Below are positions 25,277-34,317 of a stretch of 61,995 nt of DNA, piece by piece (the stretch's first letter is position 1; each line of letters starts with the position of its first letter). Source of the stretch: JAWXBK01 sp034439975 (GTDB lineage Bacteria > Pseudomonadota > Alphaproteobacteria > Dongiales > Dongiaceae); the NCBI GenBank assembly GCA_034439975.1, contig JAWXBK010000139.1, forward strand, positions 1 to 61,995. Direction: 5' to 3'. The position numbers were made by a program, and so were the translations under genes. The notes under the pieces are model-generated. The model ran no database searches, was not told the DNA's origin, and saw only the letters and a program-made list of their open reading frames with translations.

Positions 25277-25888
25277 CTATCGCCACAGCCAGGGCTGCGT
25301 GCCGCGATTCTTGTTCTCGAAGCTGTCGATCGAGGCCGACTTCTCGAGCGTCAGGGCGATATCGTCGAGCCCGTTCAGCAGGCAATGCTTTCGGAACGGT
25401 TCGACATCGAAACGGATGCGGCCGCCATCGGGCCCGGTGATTTCCTGCGATTCGAGATCGACGGTGACGATCGAATTGGCGCCACGCTCGGCATCGTCCA
25501 TCAGCTTCGCGACCTGCTCTTCCGGCAGCGCGATCGGCAGGATCCCGTTCTTGAAACAGTTATTGTAGAAAATGTCGGCGAAACTCGGCGCGATGATGCA
25601 GCTTATGCCGAAATCGAGCAGCGCCCAGGGCGCATGCTCGCGCGACGAGCCGCAGCCGAAATTGGCGCCGGCGACGAGGATCTTCGCGTCGCGATAGGCC
25701 GGCTTGTTGAGCACGAATTCCGGCTTCTCCTTGCCGCCCTGCTCGTAGCGCATCTCGTCGAACAGGTTCTTGCCGAGCCCGGTGCGCTTGATCGTCTTCA
25801 GGAACTGCTTGGGGATGATCATGTCGGTGTCGACATTCATCATCGGCAAAGGTGCGGCGATGCCACGCAGCCGGGTGAATTTTTCCAT
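25277..25888 (-). CDS. leuD: 3-isopropylmalate dehydratase small subunit
   Basis: Small (swivel) subunit of isopropylmalate isomerase, 203 aa. Typical features are PLPMMNVDTDMIIPKQFLK and GANFGCGSSREHAPWALLDFGI. The ATG at 25888 (MEKFTRLRGIAAPLP) fits the family. Upstream the frame is open without homology. It is separated from leuC by a secreted protein, an adenylate cyclase and an RDD protein. Confidence 0.96.
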   Translation of the reverse strand: MEKFTRLRGIAAPLPMMNVDTDMIIPKQFLKTIKRTGLGKNLFDEMRYEQGGKEKPEFVLNKPAYRDAKILVAGANFGCGSSREHAPWALLDFGISCIIAPSFADIFYNNCFKNGILPIALPEEQVAKLMDDAERGANSIVTVDLESQEITGPDGGRIRFDVEPFRKHCLLNGLDDIALTLEKSASIDSFENKNRGTQPWLWR

Positions 25889-26018
25889 CGAACGAACTCC
25901 GCGTGCCTGCCGCCGCAGCCGCCCGCCGATCGGGCCCGGCCGTCGAAACGTCATCGAAAACAGGGGGTGGGTATAGTCGCAGGGGCCGGCGCTTGCCAAG
26001 GCCGGCGCCACCCCCAAC

Positions 26019-26456
26019 TCAGATCCCGCGGCCGATCACGACCGTGCCCGCGATCAGATCGTGCAGCGCCTGGCGGCGGCGCGTGAAGATCGCCATGAAA
26101 AACCCGATCATCAGGATCGCGGCCGACAGATATTTGGCGAAATAGCGCACCGTCGCGCGCAGCGGCCGGATCCGCCCGCCCTCGAGATCGGTGACGCGCA
26201 GGCCGAGTGCGACCTTTCCCAGCGTGCCCTGATAGGGCGAGCATTCGAGCCCGACGAAATAGGCCCCTGCTGTGAGGATGCTGACCGCGATGCCGAGCGG
26301 CGACCAAGTCAGGACCGGGCCAGCACTGCCATCGGCGAGCAGCGGGTGGTCATAGACCGGCAGGCCGATCACCTCGAGGAAGCCGGTCAGCACCAGCAAC
26401 ACGATGCCGTCGACGAAAAGCGCCATCACGCGCTGGGTGATCCGCGCATAGATCAT
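26019..26456 (-). CDS. RDD family membrane protein
   Basis: 145 aa integral membrane protein of the RDD family. The eponymous region is ARITQRVMALFVDGIVLLVL near the N-terminus, then a second segment near 55-72, the conserved loop YQGTLGKVALGLRVTDLEGG, and the third segment with RRRQALHDLIAGTVV at the C-terminus. Some RDD proteins are Na+/H+ antiporters, but most have no known role. It lies between the adenylate cyclase and leuD on the same strand. Confidence 0.88.
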   Translation of the reverse strand: MIYARITQRVMALFVDGIVLLVLTGFLEVIGLPVYDHPLLADGSAGPVLTWSPLGIAVSILTAGAYFVGLECSPYQGTLGKVALGLRVTDLEGGRIRPLRATVRYFAKYLSAAILMIGFFMAIFTRRRQALHDLIAGTVVIGRGI

Positions 26457-26553
26457 GAAATTCTCCCCGCACGGCGCGCCACAAAGGCGGTTGCCGTCAT
26501 GAACCGGCCAAAGCCGGCGAGCATCGATTTCCGGGGAAGATTAGCAGAGCCAA

Positions 26554-26592
26554 CGCGGTACCGGTGTCCCTGCCGAAGCCCGGTACCGCGTC
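26554..26592. repeat. Perfect 12-bp inverted repeat
   Basis: ACGCGGTACCGG at 26554-26565 and its exact complement at 26581-26592, with a 15-base loop, in the gap between the cyclase stop and the RDD start. It could end the cyclase transcript or serve as an operator for the RDD gene; there is no T run on the minus side. Confidence 0.6.
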
Positions 26593-26728
26593 GTCCTTGT
26601 GCAGGAGAGGTGGCACGCCCCTTCCTGCGGATCGGATCGTTGGCGGGAGACTGCCTCTGATCCGGCCATGCAGGAGAGTTAATAATGCAAATCATTCTTA
26701 ATTGCGAACTGAAAATACGCCGGTCCCG

Positions 26729-29176
26729 CTATCGCGGCAGCACCCAGAGTTCGATCGGCTGGCGCCGCCCGCGCAGGGTCTGCGCCGGCCGTCGTTCGAG
26801 CCTGTCGAGCAGCGATGCGAAATCGCCGGCGCCGGATGCGATCTCGCGTTCGACCGCTTCGTAAAGCGCGCCGCTCATGACCATGACGGCATCGAGTTCG
26901 CGGGCGAGGGATTCCAACCGTGCCGCAACGTTCACCGTATCGCCGATCACCGCGAATTCGAGCCGTCGCTCGTCGCCGACCGTGCCAAGCAACGCAGACC
27001 CGAAATGGAGACCCATGACCACGCGGATCGGCGCAGCACCGGATGCGGCGCGTTCCGCGTTCCACGCGGCCATCGTGCGATCAATCGCACGCGCGCAGGC
27101 CAGCGCATTGCCAGCATCCCTGGGCCCGGTATCGGGTGTGCCGAATGTCGCCATCACGCCGTCGCCGGTAAATTTGTCGAGCGTGCCGCCATGCGCGAAG
27201 ACCGCATCGGCCATGCGCGACTGAAAGCCGCGCAGCAGCGCGAATGTTTCCGTCGGCGGCTCTTCCGAGGCGAGCGCGGTGAACCCGACGATATCGACGA
27301 ACAGCACTGCGATCGCCTGTTCACGCGGCGGGCCCATCGGCTCGTCGGCTTCGGCGAGGATGGTCGCCATCGATGGCGGCACATAGCGCGCGAGATTGGC
27401 ACGCGCCCGTTCGAGCCGGATCAGCTGCGTCACGTCGAGCGCGACAGTGACGATGCCCTCGGGCACATTCGCCTCGCCATGCAGCGGCAGCTTGATCGTG
27501 TACCAGTCATGCACGCCGCCGCTGGCATCGACGAAATCATGTTCCATCAGCGAGACCTGTTCGCCGGTCTCGAGAACGCGCCGATCGAGCGTGCGAGCCT
27601 GTTCGCCGTAATCGGCCCCCATGATCTCGCTCGCGGTGCGACCGACCGCATCGCCGGTTGTCGTGCCGTACAATTCGGCCTGGAAACGGTTCATCATCAG
27701 ATAGCGCGATTCGGCATCCTTGACGCTGATCAGCGCCGGCACCGCATCGATGACCGCCTTGAGAAGCTGGCGGCTGCGTTTCAGTTCGATCGAGCGATTC
27801 TTGAGATCGGTCACATCGGTCAGAATGCCGACGATGCCGCCATCGGCGGTGCGATATTCGTTGAGCCGCGCCCAGCGGCCGTTATGCCGGCGATGCACGA
27901 AATCGCGCATCAACGTCTTGTGCTCAGCCACCTTCTCGGCCACCCAGCCCTCATACTCGTCGCGCTGGTCGAACCGCGGAAAACGCACCGAGGCCTCGAG
28001 TTCGAGCAACTCGCGGATCGACATGCCGACCCGCACCGATTCGGGTCGCGCCGAAAAGCTCTCGACATAATGCGTGTTGTAGAGCGCGATCCGGTCTTCG
28101 GCATCGAACACAACGAACCCGTCCTGGATAGCCTCAACCGCTTCGGCGAGCTGGCCGCGCGCTTGCGCCAGGTCGGACTCGGCGATCTTGCGCGCAGTGA
28201 TGTCGCGCAGCGAACCGACCACGCGCTGCGCGGTGCCGTCGGCGCCATAGAGAACGAGGCCGCGCAGCACGATCCAGTGCTGCATATCGCGCTCGCCCGC
28301 GCACAGGCGGCCCTCGAAATCGAACTGCTCGACATGGTCGTGGAAAACACCCGCAAGTCTTGTTGCGAAGCTACGCGCATCCTCGGGTACGAAGAAATCG
28401 GCAAGCGCGGCTGGCCCGCAACCGACATCGAGATCGGCGCACAGGATTTCGCGCACCCGTTCGGTGCAGAACGCCGTTCCCGCCGCCAGATCGAAATCAA
28501 ACAGCCCGTCATTGGCGCCTCGCGCCGCCAGCGAATAACGCTCTTCGCTCTGGCGCAGTCTTTGTTCCATGCGCTCGCGCTGGATCGCACCGGCGATCAT
28601 CGTTGCGGCCGCGCGCAGAAGGCCGGTTTCGAGCGCAGTCCATGGTCGCTCGAAACGACAATCGTCGAAGCCGAGGAAACCCCACCAGACACCGTCGACA
28701 TGGAGCGGCACCGAGAGGAAAGAGAGCGTGCCGTGTTCCTCGAAAATGCGGCGCACGTCGCCGCTGGTCTCGCGCCGCAGCGCGGCGACGATCTCGCCGG
28801 CGGCGCGGCGGCGGCCCCAGTCGTCGAGCGCGCCGGTCGCCGGATCGGTGACCGGGATATTGGCATAGCGCGGATCGGTGGAAATCGGTGCGAGACCCGG
28901 CTCGGCCCAGTCGAAGCGGCAGCTTTCGACCGGCGCCCCGTCGGGGCCCGGATGAATTTCGAACAAGGTGACGCGGCTCACTTCGCTGGCGCGCCCGAGC
29001 CGCGCCAGGATATCGCCGATCGCCTCGCGCCAGAGCGCGCTCGCCGCGAGCGCGACGGTGCAGGCCGCCAGCGCTTCGAGCATCGCCTCGACGCGCGCGG
29101 CTGTGGCGCCGTTGCCGCGATCGTCCGGCCGCGGATCGTGTTTATCGTCCGGCATATCGGTAAAGGCGATGCTCAT
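26729..29176 (-). CDS. Class III adenylate cyclase with GAF and PAS domains
   Basis: Predicted cytoplasmic signalling enzyme making cAMP, 815 aa. Order: GAF-like domain about 40-200, three PAS/PAC-like segments about 210-335, 345-460 and 470-590, then a class III cyclase domain about 615-790. Metal-binding Asp628 (VLFVDIVGF) and Asp672 (TGDGVMATFG), Lys668 and Asp746 (adenine choice), and Asn749/Arg753 in GDTVNVAARLE are all present, so it should be active and ATP-specific. No membrane segment or heme motif is obvious, so the signal sensed is unknown. It sits among leu genes; a shared function is not apparent. Confidence 0.93.
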   Translation of the reverse strand: MSIAFTDMPDDKHDPRPDDRGNGATAARVEAMLEALAACTVALAASALWREAIGDILARLGRASEVSRVTLFEIHPGPDGAPVESCRFDWAEPGLAPISTDPRYANIPVTDPATGALDDWGRRRAAGEIVAALRRETSGDVRRIFEEHGTLSFLSVPLHVDGVWWGFLGFDDCRFERPWTALETGLLRAAATMIAGAIQRERMEQRLRQSEERYSLAARGANDGLFDFDLAAGTAFCTERVREILCADLDVGCGPAALADFFVPEDARSFATRLAGVFHDHVEQFDFEGRLCAGERDMQHWIVLRGLVLYGADGTAQRVVGSLRDITARKIAESDLAQARGQLAEAVEAIQDGFVVFDAEDRIALYNTHYVESFSARPESVRVGMSIRELLELEASVRFPRFDQRDEYEGWVAEKVAEHKTLMRDFVHRRHNGRWARLNEYRTADGGIVGILTDVTDLKNRSIELKRSRQLLKAVIDAVPALISVKDAESRYLMMNRFQAELYGTTTGDAVGRTASEIMGADYGEQARTLDRRVLETGEQVSLMEHDFVDASGGVHDWYTIKLPLHGEANVPEGIVTVALDVTQLIRLERARANLARYVPPSMATILAEADEPMGPPREQAIAVLFVDIVGFTALASEEPPTETFALLRGFQSRMADAVFAHGGTLDKFTGDGVMATFGTPDTGPRDAGNALACARAIDRTMAAWNAERAASGAAPIRVVMGLHFGSALLGTVGDERRLEFAVIGDTVNVAARLESLARELDAVMVMSGALYEAVEREIASGAGDFASLLDRLERRPAQTLRGRRQPIELWVLPR

Positions 29177-29222
29177 GCGACGTGGGCCGCACGCGGGTCG
29201 AGCGCGCCGCCGGGGCCGAGCC

Positions 29223-29951
29223 CTAGCCCTGCGGCGGTGCGATCACGCCGAGATCGATTCCGAGCGCGCGCGTCGCGGCCCGGAACGACTGGATGCGCAT
29301 ATCGAGTTCCGGCGTACAGGTGACGGTCGCTGCGTCGATCTCGAGCCGCGCATCGGTCGCGAGCGAGGGAAAATTGACGCCCGGATAGCGCTGATCGAGC
29401 GCCGCACCGATCTGCTCGATCCATGTCTTGAATTCGGCGCGCGACGCGTCGGTCCCGTAGCGGCAGCGATCGGCGACCGCGAGGCCCTGCGCCATCGAAG
29501 CGTAACGGTCGGTGAGGTAATCGCGGTCGGTAACGCCCGCTTCGTAGACGAGGCCGGTGAGTTGGTCGGTCACCACATGCGCGAGCGTGACCGAATCGCC
29601 GATCAGCGAGACGGCGGCATCGTCGCAGGGCAGTTCGAGCGCGATTTCCTTCGCGGACTTTTGGCGTGCGGCAACCCAGGCGGCGCCCAGCTCGTTGGTG
29701 ATCGCATCGGTCAGCTGACCGATATTCCACTCGAAGGCGATCTTCTGTTCGAAGGCGAGCTTGCGACATTTCTGTTCGAGCCACCAGCCGCCCGCGATAG
29801 CGGTGTAGTCGCTCGAAAGCTGTTCGACCGCTTCGTCGCTCGCGTCGGTTTCCTGTGCGTTGGCGGCAATCGCAAATCCCGCACCGGCGATCAGGAGCGC
29901 CGCACCGGCAACAAGCCGACGATACGCCGAAAGCGAAATCCATCGGTTCAT
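29223..29951 (-). CDS. Secreted protein of unknown function
   Basis: Unrecognised 242 aa protein with a signal peptide: basic start, hydrophobic LVAGAALLIAGAGFAIAANA, cleavage-like ANA-Q site. The mature part is largely helical and holds four Cys (in EQKCRKL, LPCDDA, DRCRYG and VTCTPE), plausibly two periplasmic disulfides. It has no catalytic motif that I can name. It lies between leuC and the cyclase gene on the same strand. Confidence 0.7.
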   Translation of the reverse strand: MNRWISLSAYRRLVAGAALLIAGAGFAIAANAQETDASDEAVEQLSSDYTAIAGGWWLEQKCRKLAFEQKIAFEWNIGQLTDAITNELGAAWVAARQKSAKEIALELPCDDAAVSLIGDSVTLAHVVTDQLTGLVYEAGVTDRDYLTDRYASMAQGLAVADRCRYGTDASRAEFKTWIEQIGAALDQRYPGVNFPSLATDARLEIDAATVTCTPELDMRIQSFRAATRALGIDLGVIAPPQG

Positions 29952-30056
29952 CGCGCATCTCCCATAGCCGCTATCGTGATCTTTCCAGCCAAACCATGGC
30001 CAGATTGAGGCCGCGCCGGTGAGCGGAGGCGGCGCATTGCTATTGCAGCTCGCGCC

Positions 30057-31463
30057 CTACTGTAACTCGCGTACATCGGCGAGATGGCCGGTGAACGCCG
30101 CGGCCGCGGCCATCGCCGGGCTCATCAGATGGGTACGCCCGCCGCGACCCTGCCTTCCCTCGAAATTGCGGTTCGAGGTCGAGGCGCAGCGTTCGCCCGG
30201 CTCGAGCCGATCGGCGTTCATTGCAAGGCACATCGAGCAGCCCGGCTCGCGCCAGTCGAAGCCCGCCTCGATCAGCACCTTGTCGATGCCTTCGCGCTCG
30301 GCCTGTTCCTTCACGAGACCGGAACCCGGCACCACCATCGCCTGCACGCTGGCGGCGACCTTGCGGCCCTTCGAGATCGCGGCGACCGCACGCAGATCTT
30401 CGATCCGTCCGTTGGTGCAGGAGCCGATGAACACGCGGTCGACCTTGACGTCGGTCAGCTTCGTGCCGGGGACCAGGCCCATATAATCGAGCGAACGTTC
30501 GATCGCACGGCGCTTCCCCTCGTCCTTCGCATCCTCGGGATGCGGCACGCTGCCGGTGATCGGCAGCACGTCTTCGGGGCTGGTACCCCAGGTGACCTGA
30601 GGCGGGATCTGGGCTGCATCGAGTACGATCTCGCGGTCGTAATGTGCGCCTTCGTCGGAGGGCAGCGTGCGCCACCAGGCGACTGCCTGTTCCCACTGCC
30701 CGGCTTTCGGCGCCATCGGGCGACCCTTCAGATAATCGAACGTCGTGTCGTCCGGCGCGATCAGGCCGGCGCGCGCACCCGCCTCGATCGACATGTTGCA
30801 GACGGTCATGCGCCCTTCCATCGAGAGCGCGCGGATCGCATCGCCGGCATACTCGATGACATGGCCGGTGCCACCGGCGGTGCCGATCTTTCCGATGATG
30901 GCAAGGATCGCGTCTTTCGCGGTGACGCCGAGCGGCAATTTGCCGTTGACCGAGATGCGCATGTTCTTGGCCGGCGTCTGGATCAGCGTCTGGGTCGCCA
31001 GCACATGCTCGACCTCCGAGGTGCCGATGCCGAACGCGAGCGCGCCGAATGCACCATGCGTCGAGGTGTGGCTGTCGCCGCAGACGATCGTCATGCCCGG
31101 CTGGGTCATGCCCTGCTCCGGCCCGATGATATGCACGATGCCCTGGCGGATGTCGTCCATCGAGAAGTACGGCACGCCGAATTCGGCGCAATTCATTTCG
31201 AGCGTCTCGATCTGGATGCGCGATTCGGTATCGACGATACCCTTCGAACGATCGCTGGTCGGCACGTTGTGATCGGCGACGGCCAGGGTCGCTTCGGGCC
31301 GATGGACCTTGCGACCGGTCATGCGCAGGCCTTCGAAGGCCTGCGGGCTGGTCACCTCATGGACAAGATGACGATCGATATAGATGAGGCAGGTGCCATC
31401 GTCCTGACGATGGACCAGATGGCTCTGCCAGATCTTGTCGAACAGCGTGCGCGGTTCGGCCAT
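30057..31463 (-). CDS. leuC: 3-isopropylmalate dehydratase large subunit
   Basis: Aconitase-type large subunit with a [4Fe-4S] cluster, 468 aa. Cluster ligands are in IGSCTNGRIEDL and PGCSMCLAMN; the substrate region shows VCGDSHTSTHGAFGALAFGIGTSE and the C-terminal STSNRNFEGRQGRGGRTHLMSP. It follows rplS by 42 bases, an arrangement seen in many alphaproteobacteria. Confidence 0.97.
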   Translation of the reverse strand: MAEPRTLFDKIWQSHLVHRQDDGTCLIYIDRHLVHEVTSPQAFEGLRMTGRKVHRPEATLAVADHNVPTSDRSKGIVDTESRIQIETLEMNCAEFGVPYFSMDDIRQGIVHIIGPEQGMTQPGMTIVCGDSHTSTHGAFGALAFGIGTSEVEHVLATQTLIQTPAKNMRISVNGKLPLGVTAKDAILAIIGKIGTAGGTGHVIEYAGDAIRALSMEGRMTVCNMSIEAGARAGLIAPDDTTFDYLKGRPMAPKAGQWEQAVAWWRTLPSDEGAHYDREIVLDAAQIPPQVTWGTSPEDVLPITGSVPHPEDAKDEGKRRAIERSLDYMGLVPGTKLTDVKVDRVFIGSCTNGRIEDLRAVAAISKGRKVAASVQAMVVPGSGLVKEQAEREGIDKVLIEAGFDWREPGCSMCLAMNADRLEPGERCASTSNRNFEGRQGRGGRTHLMSPAMAAAAAFTGHLADVRELQ

Positions 31464-31505
31464 ATCAATCCGTTACCGATGCACTGTTACCGATCGGGGC
31501 CCGGC

Positions 31506-31916
31506 TCAGGACTTGGCGGTATCGCCGGTCTCGTCGCCCTCGGCACTTGACCCGACGCCGCGAGTCTTCTCGCCGATGCGCGCCGACTTGCCGCGGCGGC
31601 CGCGGAGGTAATAGAGCTTCGCGCGGCGCACATTGCCGCGACGCACCAGCTCGACCGCATCGACCAGTGGGCTGTAGAGCGGAAACACGCGCTCGACACC
31701 TTCGCCGTACGAAATCTTGCGCACCGTGAACGACGAGTTCACGCCGGCATTGCGCCGCGCGATGCACACGCCTTCAAAGGCCTGCAACCGCTCGCGGTCG
31801 CCTTCGACAATCTTCACCTGCACACGCACCGTATCGCCGGGCGCGAATTCGGGAATCGTTTTCTTTGCAGCGAAGCTGGCCTCGTTGGCCGCCTCCAGCT
31901 CTTTCAACACGCTCAT
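31506..31916 (-). CDS. rplS: 50S ribosomal protein L19
   Basis: Large-subunit protein at the 30S-50S interface, 136 aa. Matches L19 over FAPGDTVRVQVKIVEGDRERLQAFEGV, RRNAGVNSSFTVRKISYGEGVERVFP and RRGNVRRAKLYYLRGRRGKSARI, with an extra acidic/Ser tail. A start at 31925 would overlap the trmD stop; I prefer the ATG at 31916 (MSVLKELEAAN), which has AAAAGGA 8 bases upstream and aligns with the L19 N-terminus. Confidence 0.95.
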   Translation of the reverse strand: MSVLKELEAANEASFAAKKTIPEFAPGDTVRVQVKIVEGDRERLQAFEGVCIARRNAGVNSSFTVRKISYGEGVERVFPLYSPLVDAVELVRRGNVRRAKLYYLRGRRGKSARIGEKTRGVGSSAEGDETGDTAKS

Positions 31917-31921
31917 CGCCG

Positions 31922-32683
31922 TCATCCTTTTCTGTCCTTCTTGCCGTCGGCACCGCTGTCCGCCAGATAGCGCGTCCAGAGATCGGGCCTGCGTTCCTTC
32001 GTGGTCCGTTCCGCCTGCTCGCGCCGCCAGGCGCGGATGCGTTCGTGATGGCCGGAGAGCAGTACCTCCGGCACGGTGCGTCCGAGCCATTCGGCCGGTC
32101 GCGTGTAATGGGGATATTCGAGCAATCCCGTTTCGAAACTCTCCTCTTCCAGCCCCTCCGGTGCGCCGACCACGCCCGGCAGAAGCCGTACCACCGCGTC
32201 GATCAGGGCGATCGCGGCAGGCTCGCCGCCCGAGAGCACGAAATCGCCGAGGCTTACCAGCTCCAGCGACCGCGCTTCGATCACCCGTTCGTCCACCCCT
32301 TCATAGCGACCGCATAACAGCGTCAGCACCGGTTCGGCCGCCAGCGCCCGAACCAGAGACTGGTCGAGCAGACGGCCGCGGGGACTCAGATAGATCGTGC
32401 GGCCTTCGGCTTCCGCGGCCAGAGCCGCATCCACCACATCCGGCCGCATCACCATGCCAGCCCCGCCGCCGAAAGGGGTATCGTCGACGGAGGCGTGTTT
32501 ATCGCGCGCGAACCGCCGAATGTCCACCGTTTCCAGCGACCAGAGACCCGCCTGAAGCGCCCGTCCGGCGAGCGACTGGCCGAGCGGTCCCGGGAACATA
32601 TCCGGGAAGATCGTCAGTATCTTGGCCCGCCAGGGTGCCATCGTTTGACCCAAGATTCCCGGGCTGGTTTCGGCCCCGGTCAT
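31922..32683 (-). CDS. trmD: tRNA (guanine-N1)-methyltransferase
   Basis: SPOUT methyltransferase making m1G37 in tRNA, 253 aa from this start. The knot motifs LLCGRYEGVDERVIE and LSGGEPAAIALIDAVVRLLPGVVG and the N-terminal LTIFPDMFPGPLG are clear. The start at 32683 overlaps the rimM stop by 4 bases; an internal ATG at 32641 (MAPWRAKILTIFP) is closer to the usual N-terminus and is a real alternative. Confidence 0.94.
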   Translation of the reverse strand: MTGAETSPGILGQTMAPWRAKILTIFPDMFPGPLGQSLAGRALQAGLWSLETVDIRRFARDKHASVDDTPFGGGAGMVMRPDVVDAALAAEAEGRTIYLSPRGRLLDQSLVRALAAEPVLTLLCGRYEGVDERVIEARSLELVSLGDFVLSGGEPAAIALIDAVVRLLPGVVGAPEGLEEESFETGLLEYPHYTRPAEWLGRTVPEVLLSGHHERIRAWRREQAERTTKERRPDLWTRYLADSGADGKKDRKG

Positions 32684-33336
32684 CGCCGCCCCCGGCCCCT
32701 GTTTTGGGCAGATTTGGCCGATCCGGCCGCCTCATCCCCCTCCGCCGCCTGTTCCGATGGCTCGCCGTCGGTTTGGTCGTCGGTTTCGGGGTCGGTTTCG
32801 TCGTCGGTTTCAGGCCGCCCCGCGGGCGGCCGCGCCTCGATTTCGGCCGGCGGCACCACGACCACCCGCTTGCCCGCAAGATCGACCGTCGGGACGACCG
32901 CATCGGTGAAGGGCAGCAGCATTTCGCCGTCCTCGCCCCGGATCTCGAGCATCGGACCGGCACCGTAATCGGCGACGTTCATCACCCGCCCGAGCGCGCG
33001 ACCGTCTTCGTCCTCGACGCTGAGGCCGATGAGATCGACATGGTAATACGCGCCCTCGTCGTCGATCGCCGGCAGTTGCGCGCGATCGACATACAGTTCG
33101 GTACCGGCGAGCGCTTCGGCCTGATTGCGATCCCCGATGCCCACGATCGCGGCGACCAGATTGTCGCCGCGCACCCGACCCTTCAGCACCAGCGCAAACT
33201 GACGCTTGCCGCTCTTGTCGGAGAGCGGCCCGTAGGCGGCGATCGCTTCAGGCTGTTCGGTGAAGCTCGCAAGCCGCACCTCGCCGCGCACGCCATGTGC
33301 GCCGGCGATCCGCCCGAGCAGAACGCGATCCGCCAT
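32680..33336 (-). CDS. rimM: Ribosome maturation factor RimM, with acidic tail
   Basis: 16S/30S maturation factor, 218 aa. N-terminal RimM domain (LLGRIAGAHGVRGEVRLASF) and C-terminal PRC-barrel (YHVDLIGLSVEDEDGRALGRV, MLLPFTDAVVPTVDLAGKRVVV). The family usually ends near residue 170; here about 50 more residues form an acidic Asp/Glu/Thr/Pro tail with a basic end. It is coupled to trmD by a 4-base overlap. Confidence 0.93.
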   Translation of the reverse strand: MADRVLLGRIAGAHGVRGEVRLASFTEQPEAIAAYGPLSDKSGKRQFALVLKGRVRGDNLVAAIVGIGDRNQAEALAGTELYVDRAQLPAIDDEGAYYHVDLIGLSVEDEDGRALGRVMNVADYGAGPMLEIRGEDGEMLLPFTDAVVPTVDLAGKRVVVVPPAEIEARPPAGRPETDDETDPETDDQTDGEPSEQAAEGDEAAGSAKSAQNRGRGRR

Positions 33337-33374
33337 CGTCGCAATCCGTCAGCAACCGGTGCCGCGTTCGTAGC

Positions 33375-33893
33375 TCAGCTCGCGGCCGGTTCGTCGGCAG
33401 CGGGCGTTTCGGCGGCCGGCGCTTCTTCAGCCGGCGCTTCTTCGGTGGGTGCTTCTTCGGCGGGGGCTGCGGCGGCGGCTTCTGCGGCGGCAGCCGCTGC
33501 GGCTGCCGCTTCGACGGCAGCTGCCTGTTCGGCCTTTTTCGCGGCTTCGGCCGCGACCTTCGCATCTTCCGTGGCCTTCAGACGCTCCTGCGCCTTCGCC
33601 TTCGGCAGCTGCTTCGTCGTCTGCACGCGCTGCTTCGGTTTCTCGCCGAGGCCCTTCGCCGCGAGGAAATATGCAACGCGCTCGGATGGCGTCGCGCCGT
33701 TCGAGAGCCAATGCTTCGCGCGATCCTCTTTCAGCACGACGCGATTCTCGTCGCCGCGCGGCAGCATCGGATTGTAGCTGCCGATGCGCTCGATGAAACG
33801 GCCGTCGCGCGGGCTGCGCGATTCGGCGATCACGATGTGGTAGAATGGACGCTTCTTGGCGCCGGCGCGCGCCATGCGGATTTTCAACGACAT
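33375..33893 (-). CDS. rpsP: 30S ribosomal protein S16 with long Ala/Glu-rich tail
   Basis: S16 core at residues 1-85 (KIRMARAGAKKRPFYHIVIA, IGSYNP, HWLSNGATPSERVAYFL) followed by a Lys/Ala helix-like stretch and a low-complexity Ala/Glu/Pro tail, 172 aa in all. That is about twice the length of standard S16; alphaproteobacterial S16 is often extended, but the all-Ala run here is extreme. Second ribosomal gene after ffh in the run. Confidence 0.94.
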   Translation of the reverse strand: MSLKIRMARAGAKKRPFYHIVIAESRSPRDGRFIERIGSYNPMLPRGDENRVVLKEDRAKHWLSNGATPSERVAYFLAAKGLGEKPKQRVQTTKQLPKAKAQERLKATEDAKVAAEAAKKAEQAAAVEAAAAAAAAAEAAAAAPAEEAPTEEAPAEEAPAAETPAADEPAAS

Positions 33894-33933
33894 TGCTTAG
33901 TCACTCCTCTTCGATTGAGTTCGCTGATTTGAT

Positions 33934-34317
33934 TCATTCCGGTTCGAAACAGACCGCCTCGATCGCGTGCCCATCCGGGTCGAACACGAACGCGGCGTAA
34001 TAGGTTGGCGTGTAGTCGCGCAGGCCCGGCTTGCCATTGTCTTTGGCGCCATGGCGCAACGCGGTTGCATGAAATTCGTCGACCGCTTTGCGGCTCGAGG
34101 CCGCAAAGGCGATATGCGTGCCGTTGCTGGCCGACACCGCGCGGCTCTCGTCGAGCGGCAGATTGATCCAGAAGACCGGCTCGTCCGGCTTCGCGCCGTA
34201 ACCGCACCCGCCATCGACATCGTAGACGCGGGCATAGCCGAGCGTCGGCAGCACGGCATCGTAAAAGCGGCGCGCGCGTTCGAGATCGGCGACGCCGAGC
34301 GAGAGATGCGCGATCAT
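33934..34317 (-). CDS. VOC (glyoxalase-like) family protein
   Basis: Vicinal-oxygen-chelate fold protein, 127 aa, built of two beta-alpha-beta-beta-beta units. It begins MIAHLSLGVADLERARRFYDAVLPTLG and ends with FVFDPDGHAIEAVCFEP, the usual second metal-site strand; putative ligands are His4, His about 69, and Glu near the end. Substrate unknown; a glutathione-dependent lyase or an antibiotic-resistance type enzyme are both possible. Its ATG overlaps the ffh stop by 4 bases, so it is a coupled insertion between ffh and rpsP. Confidence 0.85.
   Translation of the reverse strand: MIAHLSLGVADLERARRFYDAVLPTLGYARVYDVDGGCGYGAKPDEPVFWINLPLDESRAVSASNGTHIAFAASSRKAVDEFHATALRHGAKDNGKPGLRDYTPTYYAAFVFDPDGHAIEAVCFEPE

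Noticed and set aside
23315..26086. 923-codon plus-strand open frame
   Set aside because: Crosses the imine reductase-like gene and the antisense of leuB and leuD; no motif and no ribosome site.
26702..29323. 873-codon plus-strand open frame
   Set aside because: Complement of the adenylate cyclase, whose domains are unmistakable on the minus strand.
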